64,000 bases of DNA from Rheum nobile (Eukaryota > Streptophyta > Magnoliopsida > Caryophyllales > Polygonaceae): positions 1,984,001-2,048,000 of the forward strand of contig WOAB01000895.1 in assembly GCA_027886185.1 (NCBI GenBank), written 5' to 3'. How positions within the stretch are numbered: the first letter of the stretch is position 1; every line of letters begins with the position of its first letter. Positions 56,529 through 64,000 of this stretch are shown here, piece by piece. The notes beneath the pieces were generated by a model. The model did no database searches. It had not been told where the DNA came from and saw only the letters and a list, made by a program, of their open reading frames with translations. The translations under genes were made by a program, and so were the position numbers.

Positions 56529-57229
56529 ACGTTCTAAAATGTTTTTCAAAAGTTTGATGTGGAAGAGACCACTCGCTAAAATTGTGAAGCAATCGTGTGA
56601 TCAGAAGACCCTTGTTGTTACGTATAGGTAAGTTTGTGTTTGATTAATTTTATATGTGATGCTTAATATTGTTGAGTAATTTTATGATGTGTTCCCTGGT
56701 AAGTGGGACGTGTTGGAGATTAATAAGGTAAGTGTGGGTGTGATAGAGGATGAAGTCGTTGGGCTTATCGTCAAGAGGTTGAGGCAGCTAGTCTGGTAGT
56801 TGATGATTCGGTATGAAGTTGTTGTGTGCTGCTGTTACTGTCAAGAATGAGACAGATAGATTGAGCACTTACAGAGATGATTGTATTCAGAGATGAAATC
56901 TTGATGGTGATGCATAGCGGTAAATTCTTGAGTATACTGATGAGTGCTAATCAGGGAGACTGTTATAGATGATTTTGATCAGACTGTTGATGTTGGAAGT
57001 AGTAAGAAACAGAGAACTCGGTCTGCATCTGAAAAAGTGGAATTTTACAACAATGGGTTCGGCTGAGTTGAGAAGTAGAATGCGCAGGTTACTACAGGCG
57101 GATTGTGGCAGGGTACGTAAGACTTAAGAATTTTGAATGGGACGGGAGAGGTAAGGAGAGAGTTTCGAAGAACTCAAGAAGTGTTTGATTAGTGCGTTAG
57201 TGTTGGTTTTATCGCTGGGAACATAAGGG

Positions 57230-57553
57230 TTTGTTATCTACAGCGATGTGTCTAAGCAAGGTTTGGGTTGCGTTTTAATGCATAATGAGAAGGTCATTGC
57301 ATATGCTTTTCGTCATCTCAGATTGTATGAGAGAGAGTTGTACATGAGACAAAGATGGTGGCTAGGATTGATTAAGGATTGTGATGTAGATATTGTTTAT
57401 CATTGAGAAGGGGCTAATGAGATAGTTGATGCTTTGAGTAAGAAGTGGACTCTCGAGCATGTGGTTGCTTGTCTGACAGTTCGGCCGGGATTGCAACAAG
57501 AGTTGGTGAATGGTGAAAGTGAAATTGGTTCGGGAAGGAACAGACGTAGCTGA
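57230..57553 (+). pseudogene. Gypsy RNase H fragment
   Basis: The frame reads FVIYSDVSKQGLGCVLM, then EKVIAYAFRHLRLYERELY, which is the Ty3/gypsy RNase H start with the first catalytic Asp. It then jumps to RWWLGLIKDCDVDIVYH and ANEIVDALSKK, skipping about 40 residues of the domain. One TGA follows IVYH. Integrase is absent. It is a relic that marks the element as Ty3/gypsy. Confidence 0.85.
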
Positions 57554-57795
57554 ATGTGATGGAATATTGAGTGAGATATGCAGTGAGATTGCTCAGGGAA
57601 GAGTGCCCAGATTCCTTGTTCAGGAGGATGAAATATTGTGATTTCAGAATCAGTTACGTGTGTCAGCTGATAAAGAGATTAGAGAGTTGATTCTCAAGGA
57701 AGGTTATTTTTCGGCAAGTCCTGTATATTCTGGAATCGGTTATGCGACGCAGTTATCCGAACTTGTTTGACTCTAGTTTCGAGGACGAAACTATT

Positions 57796-57810
57796 ATAAG
57801 GGGGGGAGAA
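57796..57810 (+). promoter_or_regulatory. Polypurine tract
   Basis: AAGGGGGGGAGAA directly precedes the TG of the 3' LTR. Confidence 0.85.
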
Positions 57811-60800
57811 TGAAATACCCCAAATAAGTTGATAATGGCAATTTGGTAAATTAATTAAGGTTTTGATTATAATAGGAGAAAATGGGAAATTTGGGGATAT
57901 ATCCCTCAAAGTGCCGGTTGCCTCTTCCTCGCGTGAACTCCCGCTGAACAGCCAGCTCCCTTCTCCTTCTCCGGCGAATTCGCTCCCTCTCCGGTGCCAG
58001 CCGAGTTGTCTTCTCCGGCGAGCCGACTTGGACCTCGCCGTTGCTCCTCCTCCTCCTCCCCTGCTGTTGTTGTCGTTCTGCTGTCCATGCTACTGTTGTT
58101 GCGCTATTGTTGTGCTGCGGTTGCTGCGGTGGTTGTGATGGTTGCCGCTGATAACAGGTTTTTGTCGTTCTAAAAACTGCTATGCAAAATATATCCAAAC
58201 AAACCTTAAACCGTAGTCCTAGGTAAGTACAGGTCGAATCCACAGGGAGGCGGATTCTATCTTAGTATGCAATTTATATGTCAATCCAAAGTAACCAAAG
58301 GAGGGTTTTGTTTGTTTAAGTAATCTAAACATGCAAAAGTAAACAAGCGAAAGAGTTGTGAAATCAGTGATGGAAAAAGCACTTAGTCAAACAACATCCA
58401 CTATTCATATGACAAGTTGATCATAGATACTCATTCAAAATCTCATGCAATGGAAATTCCAATTCCTTTTCAGATATAACTAATAGCACAACCAGATACT
58501 ATTAGCACTAACTAATTAAACAACCCTGAAACTATCAAGATTCAGTTCAACAGCGGCGTTACGGATAGGAATATAGTTGGATACAATTCTAGCATAAAAC
58601 AACCAGCTTTTATCCTAGAATGTAAATCAATTCTCTTCTGCATAAGACTAGCACAACCAGATACTAGTACGATGCAGTTGCTACTCTGAAATAGATATGC
58701 TCAACCAATAACAATCTAAATCTAGCAATCAATCAATACCAACAAACCCTAGATGCGTCCAAATAGAGATTATCAATATCAATCATAAACAACTTAAGCA
58801 AGAGAAAGATAAAAACCATGCAATAGATAAGGAACGAGAATCTCACAACTTAATCAAAACGAAAGCTTCAGCGTCTGACTAAGCCAAGGAGGCTTAGTTC
58901 TTCATAACGAATACGTAGAAACTAATTAGGGTTGGAGAGAGAGTTGACGATTGGCAAACAAGCCTTTTCTCTACCCTAAAATACTAAAGGGAATAATATC
59001 TAAATTAACCTAAAACGAAATAATAAAATAATACTAATTAAGCAAACTAAAACAGGGAAATTAATCCCGTTCTCGGCCTTGAATTCTCGCGAGCAAGACC
59101 GCTCCAATTGCAACAGCTCAACACGGCCCAATCACTCTCGCTCGGCCCATCCAATTCAAGCAGTAATTCTCCAAATGCTCGGCTGATGTCACGGCGACAT
59201 CATCCGTCCAAATCTTTCGCTTCAATTGCCACTGCTTCACGCGTCTTCAGCTTGTACGTGGGCTGGGCTCCTTCAATTGGGCCTTTCTCATCATGCTTCT
59301 CATCCATGGGCCGAGCTCCACATCATTCCAGCAAATCATACTCGCCCATGTCACCATGACGTCACCCCCCGCTGTTCTCTTTCCGCTTCAGCTCTCCGCT
59401 TTCCTTCACGCGGCATTTCACGTGGGCCACGCCTTCAATTGGGCCTTTTCCTCTTCACGGGCCTAATTTCATCCAATTCGGCCCATCAATCACGTGGCTT
59501 TTAATTAATTACCAAACTTCGCCCCCACACGCCATGCACATGAATGTGTCTAAATCTACCCGAATGGCACCAATAAATCCTCTAATGACTCTTACTTAAG
59601 CCCTACAAAGTAGTGCTTATCAGCCGCCGTCGCCTCCGGTGCCGAGGTGTTCTCCCCGGTGGCTACGTAGTGGTCGACGACAAGGTAAGCTTATGGGTTA
59701 AGGGTTAATTCGAATTTGGCTGAATTTTTGTGTCCGTTCGAATTGATATTGTGTTATTTCGAATTGATGTTGAGTGAGATCGAATTGATGTTGTTGTTCT
59801 TCGTGGGCAGTGGAAGAGGAAAGTGTGTGACCGTATTGTTGAATTTGAGCTTTGGTTGAATTGTGTGGGGTTTGCTTGATTGGAATTTTTAAGGAATGAT
59901 TAGGGTTTGAATTTGGGGGTTTGTTCGTAGTGGATTTGTATGAGTTAATTAATGCCAGGGATTTGCTCGGATTGATTTCGCAGGTTCGTTCGAGTTGGTT
60001 GGAGATCTCTGAGGTTGTGGTTGTCGAGTTTGAGGCAAGATGATTCTTGCTATTATTAAAGTACTTTTGTTCCTATCTTGATTCAGTAATTAATTTTACT
60101 CTTGTTTGAGTATGTGAATTCGGATTATTGCCTGCAGAGTTGCTTGGTTGAATATGTGTGTGTGCGTGTGTTAGTATTTGTCTCGTATTGTGTTTGATTA
60201 AATGTTGACGTGGTAGTCAATTGTGACTAATTGTGATTGATTGTTGATTAACTTGATGGTGAAATTCCGTTATATGATATTAGTTATCGTGTGTTGTGTT
60301 TGATTGCGGGTTGATCGTGATAGGTGGTGGGTGGTTGGTGGATTGGTGATGGTTGGTTATGGAGCCGGGGTGAGGGTGTGACCTCATCCGACCGCGTGAG
60401 GGTGTGACCTCCGTTGGTTAAGGCTAGGTTGGATGGTTGAAAGTCTCATCCGGTGGTGGGTGGTTGGTGGATTGGTGATGGTTGGTTATGGAGTCGGGGT
60501 GAGGGTGTGACCTCATCCGGCCGCGTGAGGGTGTGACCTCCGTTGGTTAAGGCTAGGTTGGATGGTTGAAAGTCCCATCCGGTGGTGGGTTGGATTGGAG
60601 GTAGGATCGGAGTTTGGATCGGGTGTTGGATTGTGTGTGTTGCCAATTATGTGTATTGACAGTTGTGTGTGTTGAATTGTGTGAATTGACATCTGTGTGT
60701 GTTGACAGTTGTGTGTGTTAGACTGTGGGTGTTGACATGTGTGTGTGTGCAGTTGTGTGTGTTGAATTGTGTGTGAATTGACATCTGTGTGTGTTGACAA

Positions 60801-62173
60801 TTGTGTGTGTTAGACTGTGGGCGTTGACATGTGTGTGTGTGTGCAGTTGTGTGTGTTGACACTTGTGTGTGTTGGTAGTTGTGTGTTGGATTGTGTGTGT
60901 GGACGTGTGTGTGTGTTGACACTTGTGTGTGTTGGCAGTTATGTGTTGGATTGTGTGTGTGGGTGGTTGTGTGCTCGGTTTTGGGTTGTGTGCTTGATTA
61001 TTGGTTGTGTGCTTAGTTAATGGTTTTGTTTGCGGATATTGGTGGGGTGTTTGATTATTGTTTTTGTGTTAGACTTTGGTTGTCGGTTGGTTGTAGTTAG
61101 TAGTCGTTTGTTGATTGTTGTTAGTGGTGGTTGTGGGCTATTGTTGTCCATTGGTAGTGGTTGTTGGATCTTGGTGTGAATTGTTTGAGAAGGTTGGTTA
61201 TGTGGATGTTTGTGAAGGTTGGTTTCCCATCTTGAGGGTGTGGGCCAATATGAGTTAGGTTGAGGTGTATGGGTTACGACCCATGTTAACGATCAGGCGG
61301 CACCGAAAGGGTGGCTGGGCTGGATTGTTGTTTTGTCATGTTTATTTAATGTGATGATTGTCTTGCTTGTGCTTATGTGTTCGTTGATGCGTAGGTTGGT
61401 TGGAATGTGTTAGTACAGTAGTGAGTTTGGTATGATTGGTTAGCCTTGGTTGTAAGTCAGTAGTAAGATGTGTATATGTTTCATAGGGTTGATGATTGAG
61501 GTATTAGTAATAGAGAGAAAGATTGATTGGATTGTTTTATTCGTTTATACTTGTGGTGATGTTGAGGTTGGATTGAACGAAGTTAGCATAGTGAAGGGTT
61601 GGATAAGAGTGGATAATGAATGGTTATGTGATAGTGTGTGTATATGTTTTGATGTGCGGTTGAGATTGGCGGAATAGTGATATAGTTATTATATGATATA
61701 TATATATATGTATATTTATTGTGTGGCATGTTGTCGTTTGGTGTTAATTGGTTGTTGTGTTAAATCTCTGGATTTTAAACTGTTTTGGCTTGAGGAGTCT
61801 TGCCAGTCTTTCGCGAGACTGACCAACTTCGGTTTACGTGCCGTGGTTGGCTGGTGTATCGGGTCCACCAGTCAACCGGTCTTTGCAGGTTGGTAGCAAC
61901 AAGCGGGTTCTGGATCACAGATTGGTCTTCACAGTTAAAGATTTAGTTTTGCATCGGATTTGAAAATGTTGTATTCGCTTCCGTGTTTTGGATATATATA
62001 TTGATGTATTTAAATTGGATGACAGGTTTAAGTATTGATTCAATCTTGAACAGGGATTATTGTTGATGATTTTTTTTGTAATTGGAAGAGTTTTGGATTT
62101 CTTTTCTTTTAAAAACCGTCTTATAGTCCTTCGGGACTATGGCACTGTGACACCTCTGGCCCGGGGTGTTACA
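57811..62173 (+). repeat. 3' LTR with a nested solo LTR
   Basis: It matches the 5' LTR except for the insertion at 58149-59622 and a duplicated block of about 120 bp (GTGAGGGTGTGACCTC...GGATGGTTGAAAGT, twice within about 60310-60590). The terminal hairpin and GGGGTGTTACA end are intact. Confidence 0.9.
58149..59622. mobile_element. Solo LTR, 1474 bp, inside the gypsy 3' LTR
   Basis: Ends are TGATAACAGG and GTGCTTATCA, with perfect target duplications GCCGC at 58144-58148 and 59623-59627. It is of the same family as 39993-41618 but in opposite orientation. No coding region. Confidence 0.9.
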
Positions 62174-62178
62174 TCGTC

Positions 62179-64000
62179 ACGGTATTGAATTTGACACGTG
62201 GCAACCTGTGATTTTTTAGATTTATTTTTAAAAAAAATATGTGGTATCCTACACTTACCATAAATAAAACATAAGTCATAATATTTTATAATATTTTATT
62301 TTCGAAAATTATTATATTCCCACATTATTCTTGACAAGATATTTCTACAGTGCAGTAAATATGATTTTGCAGAACGTGTAAGATCGATTATTGGCATAAA
62401 ATAATTCAGCAAGATTTCTCACAACTATTATTTAATAAATAATACTAAAGTAAAATAACAAACGGGCATACTATATGATTATTTGCCAAAAAATTGAACA
62501 TGTAGATCACATACAAAATCATAAGTTTTTTTCCTTTCGGACATACTATATGATTATTTGCGTGTTTTGATATGTTATAATCATAAGTTTATAAACATGC
62601 ATGTTGTTAATATGGATAGCAGGCTATAGATACTTAATAATTCAGATGTATATTTGGTATAGTTATTGGAAGCAAATATTATCCAAGTTTAAGAATTATG
62701 CTTAATTGATAATTGATATACAATTAATTTATCTTATCAAAAACCATCATTTTCTCCCTTTTACTTTTTTCTTTCTAATTCTTTTGGATTACTCTTCCTA
62801 TTTCTTGATCTTACCGAAATTTTGCTAGGCAATGGTCAAGACACACAATTAGTATAATTGTCAAATAAATTTTAGAAATTAAGGATCATAAATCGTTATA
62901 TCTATTACTTTCAAATAATCAATTTTAAAAACAAACATAAAATTCTTTCATGCGTCAGATCATCTTTTAAAACTTCTATCATTACTAAGAAATATTTTAG
63001 ATGCAAATATTATTTTTGAAATGCTTTAACATCTTTAAAAATAATAATTATTATTACAACAAAAATAATAATAATATGCTTAAATTTTAAAATAAATAAT
63101 ACTTATTTTCTTGATAACAATTGTAAAAATTGTTATTCTCATAAAATATTACAAATATAATTCTTTATCTATTTTAACTTTAATATAGTTAAAAATGTTA
63201 TCAAATATCTTTCCTTATCTATGTTAATCTATAATGGTTGATTCATATATTCCTAAAATTTATATAACCTAGATAATTGAATACTTAAATTTTAATATAA
63301 TCCACCATATATAATTCATAACATCACATTTTTAAATACACAAATATTTATGATAAGATTTTCATTATAGTAACCAAATAATCTAAAAATTAAATTATAA
63401 TGATCTTGACCTTTTTCTTAATTATAAATATCAAGCTGGACAATTTTCAACTAGATGATATTATAATGCAATGATATTTACTTGATTTAAATAGAAGTTT
63501 GGCATGATATGATTTAAAAAGGGAAATATAAATCTAGACTTAGTAAAAAAAAATCACAACTGATTTGTTTTCAATTTTAGAATAATTTTATCCTCAAAAT
63601 ATAAAGAAATTTGTTAAGAAGGAAAATGAGAGTTAAAAATATATAAGTTTTTAGAAAAAAAAATATTATTGGCGTGTCAAAATATTATTGGCGTATTTTC
63701 AGAGGGAAATATAGTCTTAGGATGTTCAGATTATGTAATTATATAGTGGATTGAACTTAATTAGAAAATTTTGGAGATATTTTGTTGTGCTCATTTATTA
63801 TTTGGTATATACGATTAGTTTATATGACATTATTGATATCATGATTTATTTATTTTATTGTTATAAAAATGATGGTTTTATGTTCACTTGATAATATTAA
63901 GTAAATATAACTTGTAGAATCGGAAAAAAAAACGAAACTCAGAAATTAAAAATTGATAGTCAAACGTTTGCCTATATACCTTTACTGATAAACTTTTTTT
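62179..64000. other. AT-rich DNA, no gene seen
   Basis: Very AT-rich with many stops in all frames. The first 80 bp continue the Helitron-like sequence seen at 52800. No RNA genes or domains recognised. Confidence 0.6.

Larger units (their letters stand above)
53747..62173 (+). mobile_element. Ty3/gypsy element with deleted interior
   Basis: Target duplications TCGTC are perfect at 53742-53746 and 62174-62178. LTRs start TGAAATACCCC and end GGGGTGTTACA. The internal region is only about 1.3 kb: a primer-binding site, scrambled remnants, an RNase H fragment and a polypurine tract. Gag, protease, reverse transcriptase and integrase are gone. The two LTRs are close in sequence, so insertion is fairly recent and the deletion was probably present before or soon after. 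Confidence 0.92.
53659..64000 (+). mobile_element. Second Helitron-like element, interrupted by a gypsy element
   Basis: It starts TCTACTATATAATTACTAAA after an A. About 85 bp in, at TCGTC, a gypsy element (53747-62173) is inserted. The Helitron sequence resumes at 62174 with ACGGTATTGAATTTGACACG, colinear with the copy at 52717. Its 3' end is not identifiable in the remaining AT-rich 1.8 kb, so the end coordinate is the window edge. Confidence 0.5.

Noticed and set aside
54756..60922. His/Thr-rich frames (HTHTQ-type) on the minus strand
   Set aside because: They read through GT-rich minisatellites inside LTRs and change frame freely; not genes.

Overview
The window is nuclear DNA of a flowering plant, probably a eudicot. 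It holds Ty3/gypsy and Ty1/copia LTR elements primed by initiator-Met tRNA, an L1-type LINE with an RNase H tail, a plant mariner (DD39D), hAT MITEs, Helitron ends, and Mutator-like elements (MULEs) with FAR1-type transposases and plant mobile domain (PMD) genes. CCCTAAA-type telomere-like repeats fit this. I cannot name the species. Only one possible small host gene is visible (218-553); nearly everything else is transposon, mostly nested and decayed.

Layout: 1-3826, a small acidic reading frame, then a decayed mariner element on the minus strand. 4168-4940, a hAT MITE next to an RNase H relic. 5614-13880, a complete-ended Ty3/gypsy element on the minus strand (5-bp target duplication CCAAG) carrying gag-protease but no reverse transcriptase; its right LTR holds a hAT MITE (10494-10864) and a 2.5-kb solo LTR (11247-13715). 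About 14200-18060, a LINE relic on the minus strand. 19131-22074, a 5'-truncated copia element. 24209-28033, a 1.9-kb tandem duplication of the left end of MULE-A. 24742-34140, MULE-A: a PMD gene on the plus strand facing a GRF-type zinc-finger gene and a FAR1-type transposase gene on the minus strand. 34770-36397, degenerate repeats, a second GRF gene and an interstitial telomere-like tract. About 36400-44645, MULE-B: a broken transposase on the plus strand facing a broken PMD gene on the minus strand, the latter split by a solo LTR (39993-41618). 44782-48534, a foldback element with about 475-bp inverted ends around a 2.8-kb AT-rich minisatellite. 48941-52218, a solo LTR. 52717 and 53659, two Helitron-type 5' ends. 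53747-62173, a gypsy element with a gutted interior (target duplication TCGTC) and another solo LTR inside its right LTR (58149-59622). 62174-64000, AT-rich DNA without genes.

The most notable theme is that MULE-A, MULE-B and the foldback element each carry their own short palindrome, repeated several times at the ends and, in the two MULEs, around the 5' ends of both convergent genes. MULE-A uses GGGCGGCA/TGCCGCCC, MULE-B uses CACACGTTACGTGTG, and the foldback element uses TTAAACGCTA/TAGCGTTTAA. Together with the PMD and GRF accessory genes this suggests a motif-addressed transposon control system, analogous in logic to (but not homologous with) the VANC anti-silencing system of VANDAL MULEs. 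That functional reading is inference. The spliced transposase of MULE-A reads as an uninterrupted frame of about 532 codons with the DDE residues present, so the family may have been active recently.
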